In this document: one piece after another, positions 1 to 12,484 of the stretch | Layout: every line of letters begins with the position of its first letter | Numbering within the stretch: position 1 is the first letter of the stretch | Assembly: GCA_949751835.1 (NCBI GenBank) | Contig: CATKHK010000025.1 | Span: 1 to 64,000 of the forward strand | Source: Blepharisma japonicum | Taxonomy: Eukaryota > Ciliophora > Heterotrichea > Heterotrichida > Blepharismidae | DNA: 64,000 bases | Reading direction: 5' to 3' | Translations under genes and position numbers: made by a program | Notes under the pieces: model-generated | What the model was told of the DNA's origin: nothing | The model's database searches: none | What the model saw: the letters and a program-made list of their open reading frames with translations, nothing else

Positions 1-2010
1 AACAGCTCTTCTAGCTCTGCCACTTTCCTTTGAGCTATTTTCAGCTGTCTTCTAACAGAAACAATATCAGAAAAATTCATATCGTTTTGCTGGGCTAATT
101 GACTGACTTTGTTTTCAGCTTCATTTATTTTCTTGTTCATTTGCTTGTTTCGCTTATGGCCAGTGTCAATATCGCCTCTTTCCAGCTCTACTTTACGATT
201 ATCAAAATCAACTTGCTTCATTTCAGCATCCAAACCGTATTTAATCAGCTCGGATTTGAACCTCTTCTGCTTTGACATTCAATATAGAATCCCCGAGCTC
301 TCTGTTTAATTTTCCTAGTTTTTCTATTTATGCAAGTTGATTACTTTGCTCTAAAGAGATGTTTCCTTTGATTTTTGCATATGCATCAGAATCGGCTCTT
401 AGGGCCTTGCTTGCGCTTGCTAAGTTTATTATTTCTAAGCTCAGATTTTCATTTCTAACCTTTTTCATTAAATTCATTCGACAAGTTCAAATAAACAGTT
501 TTAAGTGCCAAAAACTCTATTTTCAAATCTCTTTTTTCTTCTAGAACCTTTTTTAGCTTTTCTTGCATTTCATTAATAGCATGTAGAGCTATTTCTTGCT
601 TATATTGGCAGCGGGCTTCATTTTCTGCATAAAATATCTTTGAGTTCACATCAAGATCTCCTTTTCCCATTTCATGCTGCAGTTTCTCATTTTCCATCTG
701 CAATTCAATAAGTGCTTTCCCAATATCTAGCCTTGATTCTTCTAATTTAATCAATTCTTCTTGCAGATCTGTTTTTTTTCCTTGATCACTTTGTTATATG
801 CCGCTTTAAGATCTTTCATCCTTAGAATCAGCTGTGATTTTTCATCAGCAATTCTCAGTTTGTGCAAGTTTCCATCAATCAGCTGCTTTTCTAAGTCTGT
901 AATTTGCCCTGAGCCTAGAGCTGAGGAGGCTTATTTGGTTCATCAAATTCATGATCTCAAGTATTTCCTGAGTAAGTCTATTTGTCTGTTATCATTTATT
1001 ACTGGGAATTTGATAGTAGCCTTCAGTATTTTCATGTAATTAAGCACAAGCAAAGACCCTATACTATCTCCATATTGCAAACAAGTCAAGCACATTGATA
1101 AACAGTTGCCTACAAAGATGTCTTTAAGCAGATGGGTTACATTAGACCCATCATGCCTTATATAGTCTTCTTTATCTTGCCTGATATTTCGTATGAGCTC
1201 TCCTATAGTTAAAACAGCTTTGTTCAATGTATTTCCTTCACGACTCCTTTATGCAGCTTTTCCATCCCAGGCAGGTCTACAAAGTTCAACCTAGAAACCA
1301 ATACATTTGTGTCCTTTGAGACCTGTTCCACTGCAATCTGCAAAATTTCGACTGTGAAAAAGTGGTCGCTTTATCAATTAGAGGCCCGAATTCATTAGAA
1401 ATCTGGGTTCTATTTCATCTGGCTAATGTGAGCATGTCAATGAGCTCATGAGAGCTGTTGCACTGGAACCAGCTTGCATTTTTCACGGCTGAGTCTTCTC
1501 ATTCACTCTGCACAATATGCAGAGTTCCTAGGATTCTTGAATTGGACTAGATCAATAAGTCAGAAACTTCTTCATTGACGATTTCGAAGTAGCGAATTCT
1601 GACTGAGTATGAATAGTTTGAGAGCTTCCTGAAGAAAGCCGCCCTTGGTTGAGTTTGTACTTTTTTCCGTCGAGAGATTCGAATAGAGGCTGAAAAAATT
1701 AGTGGATCAAGCCGGAGTCGAGACTTCACCCTCAAGATTGAAGGTTTTGCCTGATCCTGTCATTCCGAAGCTTACAATTCCTACATTTACACCTTCAAGA
1801 ATTGCCAAGAATTTTCGAAGATTTTGTAGAGAGGAGCTCCACCATCATAAATATCCCCACATTCGAATTCTTCACGGACTCGATTATTTGCGTCGAGAAC
1901 ACCTATCTTAGTTCCTGTTATTTTTAAGTCTCCTCGGAAATAACCTTCATTAGGCTTGATTTTTATGACTGATTGGATTGAAACACCAATTGCTAACTAT
2001 TTCAAGCTGT
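1..2010 (-). pseudogene. Decayed kinesin-like motor protein gene (runs off the left edge)
   Basis: Reverse-strand reading gives a kinesin motor in pieces: a beta1-like start (SIQSVIKIKP), the P-loop region VGIVSFGMTGSGKTF near 1743-1775, YFEIVNEEVSDLL near 1560-1600, a switch-II-like NFVDLPGMEK near 1255-1300 (normally DLAGSE), and the helix that carries LLKDIFVGNCLS near 1080-1140. A coiled-coil stalk follows (about 1-760). The pieces lie in different frames and the switch-I SSRSH motif is not visible, so at least four disruptions are needed to explain it. I looked for 15-16-nt introns at the breaks and found none convincing. Kinesins are microtubule ATPases, but this copy is probably dead or a very divergent paralog. 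The C-terminal end lies outside the window. Confidence 0.7.
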
Positions 2011-2378
2011 GTGTTGTATTTGGGGCTGCTATTTTGATATAATTCTTATAGAAAGCTTACTATGATTAGTGTTTTAAAGGTTATAAATTGGTTTTGATAG
2101 AGTTAAAATATAGAAAAGGTAAATTTTAGGATTATATGCTTATAAATACATTTTTTATTAAAGGCAATACTTATAAAATTACGAGTTTTAATATAAAATT
2201 TTCATATAAAATAATGGTGAAAATATAAAACAAATATGCAAATCAAGTCTTAGGCTTCAAAAAGTAAAACTTAGATATTTTTATATTTTAAAATAAAAAT
2301 TAATTTAAATTAGCTTTATCAGACCAATAGAATATTAAATCTTTACATTAATAAAGCCAGCTTCATAATAATAAATAT

Positions 2379-4130
2379 ATGGAGCTTAATCAATGTTTCA
2401 AGCTAGGGTGCAAGCGCAAGGCAGAATATTCATGTCAATGCACCTCTCCTGGAATTCTATCCTGTGTAAAGCACGTCGGGGAGCATTTGAAGCTACCTGG
2501 TAAGTCTCATGCATTTGAGGAAATAATTGTAGAGCCATGCAAAGCAACAAAAGAAGCAATGCTGGAGTTTCTTGCAAGAGTAGAATCAAAAAATAGCAAG
2601 CTGAAGGGAAGTATTCTGGCATCCTTTAGCCAGTTTTTGATTGAATCAAAGAACGATATTGAAGAGTTTTTAAAAAGTGTAGATTCAGCCTCAGCTGAAA
2701 TAGGCAACTATTTTACAAAAATTTCTCAAGCTCAAAAGTTATCAAACTCAGAGCAGGACCCAGTTTTAGAACTATTGAGTTTACAACCTGGAGAAGCTGT
2801 TGAGAAATTAAATGAGATTATCCCAGCCAATCAAGAATGGCAATACAGTGCAAAGCTATTTTGTGGATTCCGTAAAAAAATAGATGCAATGATCGAATTC
2901 TTCATTAAAGACAAATTTGAGAAATATTGTGATAGCAAACTCAATAAAATAGAAAAATCTCTTGAAGATCATGTAAGTATCAATTCTTGTAATGAGGAGC
3001 CTAAAAAAGACTTTGATTTAATGAATGATGAGCTATCAAACATCAAAGATACTATTTATAATCTAATAAATCAGAATAAAAAAAACTGCAAAAATCTCGA
3101 AAACTTAAAAGAAGAAATAAACTCAAAAATGGAAAATGAGATCGATCAAATTCACTCTCAAATAATCAATGCAAATCAAGATCTCAAAAAAATAAACCCT
3201 CAAAATCTACTTCAAGAATTAAGAGACAAGAGATTAGAAATTTTAAATAAACCAAATGACCCACAATTAGAAAAAGAATTTAGGGAAAATTGCTCAATCT
3301 ACCAAAGCCATACCTGCATTAACGACCCACCTATTCAGCAAGCATATCAAGATTATAACCTTGCTTACCGTCAAAACACATCACTTTATAGTATTAGAAA
3401 TATTAATGACAAAACTAATTTGTTTATTTATGATACAGAAAGAGAAAGTAGAGAAGTCAGAGTGTTAGAGACTCCTGAACCATTAGACCACCTCACATGT
3501 ATAGCTCAACTGCCTGGCAGCAATTTATTTTGTTTTGGTAATTTATCTGTTTCTGGCATTTGCTTGATAATTGACGAGAATTATAGAATTCAACATCTGC
3601 CATCTGGAACTCCATGCTATGATTCATCATCTATCTATTTCAATAATAGTGTTTATTGCTTTGGAGGATTTGATGGAGATGTTTTAACTCTATCAGAAAG
3701 ATTTGATTTGAATGAAAAGCAATGGATTAAGTTAAAGCCACTGCCGCAAGCTGACCACACCTGCACAAATATAATATTTAATGGAAATATTTTGATTTCT
3801 GGGTACAGTAATAAAAATCTTTTGCGATATTCAATTGTTAGCAACACTTTCGTGACAATTCCTTATGATTTTGCCAATGGGAAAATTAAAATTCTAATAA
3901 ATTCAGAGAGATTATATTTAATTGAATGTGGTAAGAATGGATCAGTTTATGAAAGTGAAATTTCAAATGACTCTGTCTGGAGAAGGATTGGAGATTCAAT
4001 AATCGATGATAGATTTTATCAAGTATATCTCATATACAACAAAGGAGCAATAAACATTGCACGTTTTTGATATGATATTAAATACTTCAAGTTTAATTTG
4101 AAAGAAAAGACATTAGAGGAGCTAGTTTAA
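2379..4130 (+). CDS. B-box-like zinc finger / coiled-coil / kelch-like protein
   Basis: 583 aa when TGA at 4068 is read as Trp; the frame then ends at TAA 4128-4130. Residues 5-45 hold a B-box-like Cys/His cluster (CFKLGC, CQC, LSCVKHVGEH, KSH). About residues 100-320 are Lys/Glu/Asn-rich coiled coil. From about 375 the protein is a beta-propeller with kelch-type signatures (VYCFGGFDGD, SERFDLNEKQW, NILISGYSN). The tail FKFNLKEKTLEELV matches the tails of the paralogs at 42250, 58045 and 59370, which supports reading through the TGA. The layout recalls TRIM proteins (B-box, coiled coil, beta-rich ligand domain) without a RING. Its function is unknown; a ubiquitin-pathway or recognition role is inference. 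It is the only full-length B-box member of the family here. Confidence 0.85.
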
Positions 4131-4748
4131 AATAAGTGGCTTAATGCATAGTTCTCTTTTAATACTCTTCGGCTATTAATTTTAAGAATTATATCATTGA
4201 TCAATATAGTTTATATAGCAATACACTTATTTAGCTAAAGCTAGGGCTGCAAATGCCCCTAGAATATTATTAATAGATCTGCTATTTGAAATTGACAATT
4301 CTCTCCCGCTCAATTACTCAACTGAAATCATCTTGCTAATTCTATAATTTTTGATGGTATATTTTAGGCTTTGTTGAATGTTCATTAGTCTCATAAAGAT
4401 TGCTTTTGAAAAATAAATTTTACGAAAAATAATCACTTTGGATGATAAACATAATTTTATTAAATAAATAATTACAGAAATCTATGAATGAGAAGTATTT
4501 TCAAAATTAAGTTTTAGAATTTGCCTCAATCCACTTTTGGGTGGTTTTTGGTCGCAGATTCCCAATCTGTAGTATTTTCCTCTGATAGAGCCTTCGATCT
4601 AGAAATTTTTAGCAGGATTCTTCTCTCAACGGTATGCGGATGCTATGCAGTTAATTAGACAAGTTCAGGTGTTACTCATTGCTTTCTTATTAATTATTAT
4701 AGGATGATTGATATAATCCTTTGAGCATTTGAGCAGTACAATTTATAA
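4131..4748. other. AT-rich intergenic stretch
   Basis: About 620 bases between an intact kelch gene and its decayed neighbour. I see no open frame, RNA gene or repeat in it. Confidence 0.6.
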
Positions 4749-5343
4749 ATGGAATTAAATGATAAAATCAAGCTAGCTTGCTTAATTTTCAATGAAATTC
4801 AGACATTATCTCAATAGTGTAATAAAGCCAGCAATAAATCAGCCCAATCAATTTCTTGTAGGTCAAGCTCTAACTATCGAAGGGTTAAGAGCTAAAACAT
4901 CTGAGATTTTAAACAGAACCAATAATAACCTGAAAACAGAGCAAGATTTTAGAAGAATATGCAAATTATATGAAACTCAGAATTCTGTTTCTGATTTGCC
5001 ATTGGCCCAAGCATATCAAGAATATGTAAAAGCTTATCATCAAATAGTATCTCTTATCTTATTGATAGATCAGACAAGAAAACTAATTTGATTATTTATG
5101 ACACTAAAAGTGAAAGAGAAGAGATGAAAGTTTTAGAGACTGTAGGATTTTTAAATTATACCACATGCATTGCTAAACTTCCAAATGGTGAGCTTTCTGT
5201 TTCGGAGCAATTGGTATCCAGTTTCTGGGAATACTTTAATAATTGATAGTAATTACTTAAATAAACAACAAATAGCTGTCTATTTTGATAATATAGACCA
5301 GAGATATGAGTTAGCTAAATCTTTCAATTCTCTTGATGCTTAA
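4749..5343 (+). pseudogene. Decayed copy of the B-box/kelch gene
   Basis: Begins with the same MELN start as the intact gene at 2379, but the B-box and most of the coil are missing. It then matches the linker (EILNRT, FRRICKLYETQN, LAQAYQEYVKAYHQ) and the first propeller blade (TNLIIYDTKSEREEMKVLET, TTCIAKLPNGEL) in broken frames. It is a 3'-decaying tandem copy about 620 bases downstream of its likely parent, with no sign of function. Confidence 0.75.
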
Positions 5344-5532
5344 ATTAAATTTATAGCAATAATAACTCCTTCATCACCAATTACTCCCATGAAATATTAA
5401 TAATAAAATTCGTGAATTTATTTTATTACTTTATCTTTTTAGCCTAGCATTTCATACTTTCAATTTTCTTACTGCTTAAATTAAATTTATAGCAATAATA
5501 ACAGCCTCCATAACCAATTACTCCTATGAAAA
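5338..5532. repeat. Two near-identical ~60-bp direct repeats, 5338-5397 and 5473-5532
   Basis: Both blocks contain AAATTTATAGCAATAATAAC followed by a related 30-base stretch ending in ACCAATTACTCC(C/T)ATGAAA. On the minus strand they read as the C-terminal end of a kelch-family gene (GVIGYGG, then KFNL). The outer block is therefore probably a small local duplication of the 3' end of the relic at 5454-6244. Confidence 0.6.
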
Positions 5533-6244
5533 TTGTTCCATGATTATATTTTCAAAATGATGAGAGATATTGAAATATATCATTTTTCCCATATTTTGCC
5601 AGGTATATTCGTCTAATAGTCCGCTTTCAAGAATGCTTCTTCCCCACTTAAATATATACGCTCTGCTATTCCCAATTGCAATTATTTTATCAATATATCA
5701 GGTTAATAGAGGATTAGGTATATAGGAGTAGCTTTCAACTAGTATATCGTGCTTATAAATTGCATATTATGAATTGCACAAATTAAGATAGATTCTTTAA
5801 AAATGCTAATGGCTTGATTAGAATGAAAATTATAGGAAAACTTAATTTAGTTAGTCTTTTTCTACTTAATAGAATAGATTTTTCAGGAGCCTTATCTCCT
5901 CCAAAAACATAAATGCAATTATTATAATAAACAGCTTTTGGAGCATATCGAGGGGTTCCAGAAGGGAGAATCCTTTTAAATTCAAAGATATTAAGATCAA
6001 TTATATACGCTTCTCCAGAGAGAGGAGGATAATATCCAAAACGAAAAAGTTCTAAGTTAGGGAGTTGAAGAATACCTATGAAGTAATTTAAAACTTGTGA
6101 ATTTTCGATAAATTCTTTGGCTAATTTTTGATTTTTAATATCATAAACTCATAAAAAAGCTGAGTAATCTCTGTTGTCGATATTATAAAGAAATTGAGTG
6201 TCTATGTCTTTTTGAGGTTCATGTGTGTAAGATGAAATCAGCAT
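5454..6244 (-). pseudogene. Decayed kelch-family paralog, antisense
   Basis: Reading leftward from the ATG at 6244 gives about 150 codons of clear family sequence (FLYNIDNRDYSAFLWVYDI, ILQLPNLELFRFG, RILPSGTPRYAPKAVYYNN, IYVFGGDKAPEKS), with one TGA at a Trp position. The frame then breaks. Later blades survive in other frames (IAIGNSRAYIF, LLDEYTWQNMGK), as does the C-terminal KFNL near 5473-5530. It has no B-box. It is oriented tail to tail with the relic at 4749. Copies on both strands within 4 kb show that the family has moved or inverted locally. Confidence 0.75.
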
Positions 6245-7489
6245 TTATTTTAAATCAAAATTAATCAATTTTTAATGATTTATTTATTGCCTATCAAAAA
6301 ATCCCAAGTTTAGTTTTAATAATGCCCGACAATTTTTAAAAAGTGAATTAATCGAATTTTTATATTTCACATAAGATCAATCTAATGAAGAAGATTTTTT
6401 CTTTTAATTTGATAGCCTGCACCATTAAGCTAAGAAAAGGCTTTAAAAATTGTTTACGAGCAGGATTTAGGTTAAGAAGGAAGCAAGTTCAATCGAAATG
6501 CCTTTTATATAAACTTATTTATTAATTATTCAAGAATTAGATATAATAACGCCATTGCTTTGTTTTCTAAGGGAAATTATTATTTGTATTTTAACGCTAG
6601 TTGAACTTTTAAGGTAAATAAATGAACTTTTTACGAGTATAAATATTCGCTTATGATAGGCACTATTTTAAAATTAAATTATTCAATGATTTTCATGCAA
6701 ATCAAGCAGCAAATTAATTATATAGCATATACCTAAAATTTTTATTATTTTATTGGTCTGAAATAATAGTTCTATATTATAAATAGGGCTCTATCAATGA
6801 TAATTTGATAATAGTGAGCATTATTTTCTGAAATCTTTTAATTTCCATTATCGACATCTCATTTTAGATTTAAATTAAAATGCAGGCTTACTGAAATATT
6901 CAATGCTTTCTTTAGGATCAGCAACACTTTTTCACTAGGTAATTAATATTATCTCAAACTCAATGAAATCAAATATAGTTTGCTCTGAGTCGCTTAAAAA
7001 TTCAAAAGTTTATAGCTTTAGGTTCCATATTAATTTTCACAAAAATTCATCAAAATCCAAAGCTTGCTTCCAAGGAAAGCTGAGTTTCAGCCCCTCACAA
7101 GATTTGTGGAGCACGCTTTTGGGGACAAAATGGTACTCCCAATATATTGACTAAGAATTACTTTAAAATTTTAATCATTTTTTTTATTTCTTAATGAATT
7201 ATAAGTTTTAAATTATATTTCTTACTTATTAAAAAGAAAAACCTTGGAAAAGGAGTACAGATCTATCCACTAAAGCAGAGTCCAAATTTATATGAACAGA
7301 CTTGAGCGTATTCCATATAGTACGCATTCGGGTCTAAAAGTGCATCAATTTCCAGAATCATAGTGCTACAGTTTCGATAATTATTCTTCATCATTGAAAA
7401 CGCTGTTATTTTATTTTGAATTGATTTAGAATAGAAAGAGCATTTTTTATTTTTAAGTAATTGATCCTGACATGAATACATGCAGTCAA
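6245..7489. other. Non-coding leader of duplication unit 1
   Basis: AT-rich DNA matched by 23146-24440 in unit 2. Short reverse-strand frames near 7263-7481 and 24144-24347 are similar to each other but do not resemble a known family, and they are not preserved at equal length. I read them as chance frames in duplicated DNA. Confidence 0.5.
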
Positions 7490-7850
7490 GCTACAAGCTG
7501 ATTATTATTGTCATAGTCTATATTTAATGACGATATTTTGCTTTCTGGATATATTCGGTTAATATTGACTCTCTTTCAATAGTTCCATATGTTTTTGCAG
7601 AGCATAAAATAAACTCCTAATCAATATCAAGATTTTTGTATTTAATTGAGGTTAATGGATATAAATATATGAAAGCGAAAATGGAGATGCTTATTCTTGG
7701 ACAGAAAGAACAAGTGATTAAATTCATTATGACCGTCCTGGTTATATTTATTGCTCATATAATAAAGGAGAAATTTATATGCTTATGTCTTTTTATAATA
7801 GAAATCGGGGTGTATTTTAAATTATATTAAAATTACAGAATTTCAAGACA
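7490..7850 (+). pseudogene. Kelch-family relic (C-terminal blades), unit 1
   Basis: Family signatures survive in broken frames: NDDILLSGY (compare NGNILISGY in the intact gene), then FLYLIEVNGYKYESENGD, AYSWTERTSD and YIYCSYNKGEIYM. These match the LYLIECGKNGSVYESEIS and YLIYNKGAINI blades of the gene at 2379. The relic is present at the same place in unit 2, so it died before the duplication. Confidence 0.6.
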
Positions 7851-8806
7851 ATTTAAATCAAAAAATATGCTAAATCAAAGCTGCTTCCTATTCAAATTTT
7901 TATTATTTTAAAGTCAATTGTCAAAAAATAAAGCAGCTTTTATATGGGAGCTTAAGAGCTTATAACAGTATTTTTCAAGTAATTAGAAGACTATAGCAAT
8001 AAGAGCAATTGACTCTCTATTAAGAGCCAATATTTCCCTATAAGATTATATATAGATAATATTGGTAATTTATGATTTCCTTGCAACGAATATTGCAAGT
8101 TAATTTGTATGAAAAAATAATGATTAAGCTATTGAATTTTTATTATAATTATCAGATTGATTTAATTTCTAGCTTCTATTAGAGGCATAAAAAATTTCAT
8201 AAAATAACTATTAGGATTTTCTTCTTTGCGTCATGCAATTGGAATTAAGAATTAGGTATGGGTTAAGATTATATCTTCGAGGAAATACTTGCATTTATTC
8301 CCCTTAAAGGCACCGAAAACCATATGAGCTAATCAGGTCAGCATTACTTCAAGGTTTGCACTGCTGAAATAGAGCTATCAAACTCTTTTTCTCATTATCC
8401 ATGGAATAAAAGTAATTATGGCCAAAATTCAGAACCTTAAAGCTTAATGGGCTGTTGTGCTCTAGGATGTATTACCCCAAGAACAATTAGATAACGAAAA
8501 GCCTTTTGGATTTCAATTATCTCTACCATCCTCGATATTAAGGTGAGAAAGAGGTCATTGATAAATATTCCTCAAGAAAATTGCAAAATCAGCTATAGAC
8601 ATTGATCCTTAAGCGTGTTGCCCTTGTAGCAAGGAAGAAATCTATACGGAAGCAATTATTATGATGATTGTTTTTAGGAGTAGGCTAATAATCATTTTAT
8701 TTATAAGACTCTACAAATTTTTTAATTGTTTGCCTTTGAATTCTTAGTTAAAAATCAATCTATTCAGAATGCAAAACTTTAAGATATCTAGAATTTTCAT
8801 ATTTTT
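7851..8806. other. Leader of unit 1 with an unassigned coding-like relic
   Basis: Around 8220-8690 short stretches look like decayed coding sequence (for example VLPQEQLDNEKPFGFQLSLP and QHYFKVCTAEIELS), but stops interrupt every frame and I cannot name a family. A block of about 58 bases (8366-8423) is absent from unit 2. The final 100 bases before the ATG at 8807 are well conserved between units. Confidence 0.4.
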
Positions 8807-11800
8807 ATGGATAAATTCTTGAAAAATTATGATTATTATAAAAATATTTCTCATTCTGAGATGAAAAAAGCTAAAGATGCAACAACTAATGCTGTAAAAG
8901 CTGTATTGAGAGCCGGAGGAGATGCATTAAATACTGCGTTTGAAAGAATCAATTCAAAAAATAATATAGAAAATGAGGAGCGAAAAATTATTGAGGACCA
9001 AATACATATCTATGCCCTCTATGGGCTTTCAGATAATCAAGCGAAAGAATTCAAACTATTCGTTTCTCTTGGTAATAAACCTCCTGATGATATGGAGATG
9101 ATTTCTAGTGATGCAAAAGCTCTTAGCAATGGTGATAGGCTAAGATTATATAAATTAGAATGTAAAAAACTAGATATGGGCAATACTTTTAAATTTGGAT
9201 TTTATAAATATGGACGTATGAAAAATTACATCTTGAGAGAAAATGAATTTAGATATCTTGATGAGTCTTTGTATTATTTTATATTTGATATAGATATTGA
9301 AATTGATATAAATAAACCCGGTCCTAATGGAAAAACTAAGTTTAAAAAAAGTTATATGTTGCTTTATTATTCAAAATATTTGCTAAGTCAAAATAATTGG
9401 GAAATAGCTATTCCTTTACTTTTAGAACAATACAAGAAAAATTGTGAAATTGATAATGAGGAATGAGAGCAAGAGACCGCCTCATCTTTAGTTTCTATAT
9501 CAAAACATATTCTATTGAGTGGAATATCTTTTAAAAATAATCTTAAAATAGTACTTGACTTCTTCTCTTGCTTTTTTGTAGGCATCTTTTCAGATAATAA
9601 TCTGCTTTCAGACATTTGTCAAGATAGCAATGAAAAAGATATAAATGGGATTTCCTCAATTTTAGCATTGGCATTCAAATTAAGAGAAGATAAATGAATA
9701 GAGTTTTCTCAGTGCCCAAAAAATGATTTGCAATTTTCAATATTATTAAAAGGATTTGAAGAAAATTGGATTAAACTCAAAGATAATGATTCAAAAGTAT
9801 TTACTGATTTAGCTTCACAGTTTCCCTCCTGCAATAAAACTGAAAAAATATTGGCACTATCTTCTATACTAATATATTTGAATAGCATGTATTTATATTT
9901 TGAGGGAAATACAATGGAAAAAGATATCATAAAACTAAATATAAATGAGTATGTTAGAACTCACTCGATAACAATCGAAGATATATCTGAAATTTTTGGA
10001 ATGCTTGATAGTCTGAAATCACCACAATTTAATGCGCTGATCTGCGAATCTCAACTGAAAAATAAAATTCAATCTAGCTTAAAAGGCTTCGATTCCACAA
10101 AAGATAAGACAATATTCTTAAAAAATATTTTTAACCCTCATGATTATGAACTCTTAGGCGACCTAAACTCTTATAAAATGTGTATAGATATTATCAATAG
10201 TAGTTTAGCTTCTATATCATTATCTGACCTATATCGCACTTTTAATTTAGCCAAGAACGAATGGGAAGATATATTTGGCATATGGCTGAAAAAATATAAA
10301 TTTGATACAGATATTTCATGTATTAATGATATTGATGATTTCTTTTGTCTTATATTAGATAATGAGCAAAAGATTTCATTTTCTAGAATATTAGATGAGA
10401 AATTTCAAAATGAAAATAATATAAATACAAACATGATAAGTTGAGCTTGATACTTTGATAACTGTAAGGATAAATTGCTTAAAACAAAATATATTACATT
10501 TATATGCAATAAAGTGATTAGAAAATATACAGAATATCATCTCGATATTCTTAGTAAAAATAACGGAAGATCAGAAGTTTTTGAAATTTTAAAAAATTAT
10601 CATAAATGTAGTTTGATTCCAGATATTTCATCAAGTATAATCGATGGAAGCGGTTGCAAACATCTGCTTTTTTTATTTTATAATAAAGACTATGTTAAAG
10701 AAACTGATAAATTTCTTGATATCGAAAAAAGCGTTTTAAATATATGAAATGATATTAAAAAGGAAATGATATCAATTTATAATCTTCAAAAAATTTTTCA
10801 TCAAAATGAGGGAAAGGATTTCCTAAAAATCCTTAAATACTTTTCAGCAAAGATTGAAGATAATTTTGAAACTATTTTAAAAAATAATCTTATGAAATAT
10901 AAAGAAAAAGCTGAAACAGTTATGCGTATGGACAGTTTTATTCGCTTCTTATGCGAAAAATGAAAGTTCACTAAAATTAGCAGCATGAGTAAAGAATATG
11001 ATAAATATTATGAAAAAAAATTATCTGAATTTTGTTTTGAGCAGAAATCAGAATATTTAAGACAGCTTAGCGAAGAAATTGCAAATTTTCTAAATTCTCG
11101 ATTATATAAGAAGGAGTATGAAAGCTCAATTCATTTAATAGATTCAATAAATACTGCAGAGGACTCAAAAAAAATGGCTGATGAAACCAAAAAACATCAA
11201 GAGTATAATTTGCACTTAAAAAATGATATAATTTGCAATATAGATTCAGAGACCATTCTCTCTAGCGCAGAGAGAGCATTTGAGAACATGAGACAAAAAT
11301 TGCATTTCATCTTAGATAATGCACCAAATTTAACTATAGAGGGGCAAGAAATTGAATATTTATTAAGTGAAGACGAATCAAAATTGCCTGAAATTCTCAC
11401 AAATTTATTTGGCTCAGATGCAAAAAGTAAAATTGATCAATTAAATGACTTTCTAGATGAGCTTAAGATAAAAAGAAAATTGGATGAAAAATTTAAATTG
11501 CTTCAAAATCTTGAAACGATAATAGGTGCAAAATATAAATTTTGAAATGAAATTGATTTAGCAATTCTAAATCACAATTTTAAAACTTTGCTTGACTTGC
11601 AAATAAAAAAAGAAGACAAACGATTATTAGATAAAAAAATTATAATAAGCAAAGAAAACGGCAGCAAAATATTCGAATTAATTAGAAAAATGACAGAATC
11701 GCCAGATTTATGAAGCTTAGTAAAAGAAATAGAGAAGGGAGTTATTGATAGACTTAAAATAAATTTTGATCTTTTTGGTAAAGATTACAATAATATTCAA

Positions 11801-12484
11801 TCAATCATAGATCTTGAAGCAGTTTGAAATTTGTTTACTAATATTTATCAGCTAGTTCAACAAAACTCAAAAGATTTATTTGCTTCGCTTTACCAAATTA
11901 TAGAAAACGCACTTAAGGAAAATGAGCTAATTGGCACCATAATTATTAATTGCAGAGATAAAATAGATTATCTTAGAGCACTTAAAGAGAACTTGTATAT
12001 CAATGAAAATACAAAAATTAAGCAAATTTCCAGCATATTAGCAAAGTCAGTAATTAAATTAAATTTCTTAGAAAATGAGCTTAAATTTGAACTTTTGTCA
12101 GGAACAAGGAAATTTGACTTGCAATCCATCATTGATCTAAGGGATTGATCCCTTTTAGTTAATCGAAGAACTAATGAAGAAAATGGACACTCTGAATTTG
12201 TAAGTTTAATTGATATGTGTACTAAATCAACAGAAATTTTGAATGCTCTTTATAATTTAGGATATCCAAATTTTGATCTGCCTTTAATTGAGATTAAATG
12301 TAAGCATTTCTTATGCATATGAAATAAAGGATTTGATAAGATGGTACTGGCTGAGTATCAATTAAAATTGCAAAAAGAATATAGTGATTGAACCGAATCT
12401 CTAGAAAAATGCTATAAAAAAATACTAATTTGCAATGAGCAGAAGCAAAAGCCACTGCTCTATTTATGATATAAAATAAGTTAA
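8807..12484 (+). CDS. RNF213-like protein, N-terminal part (ORF A, copy 1)
   Basis: 1,225 aa with TGA as Trp; the ATG at 8807 is shared with copy 2 (25701). The sequence is almost all helical and rich in Lys, Asn and Ile. Residues 70-170 look beta-rich (IHIYALYGLSDN, KLFVSLGNKP, TFKFGFYKYG) and sit where animal RNF213 has its CBM20-like carbohydrate-binding domain; that equivalence is my inference. The rest would correspond to the N-arm and linker of RNF213. The frame ends at TAA 12482, and the AAA-containing ORF B opens at once in another frame. A and B together are close to the length of human RNF213 (about 5,200 aa). Residues 15-50 differ sharply from copy 2. No nuclease or RING motif is seen. 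Confidence 0.75.

Noticed and set aside
7263-7481. Reverse-strand small gene in the leader, also seen near 24144-24347
   Set aside because: The similarity between the two is explained by the duplication. Lengths and ends are not preserved and no family is recognised.
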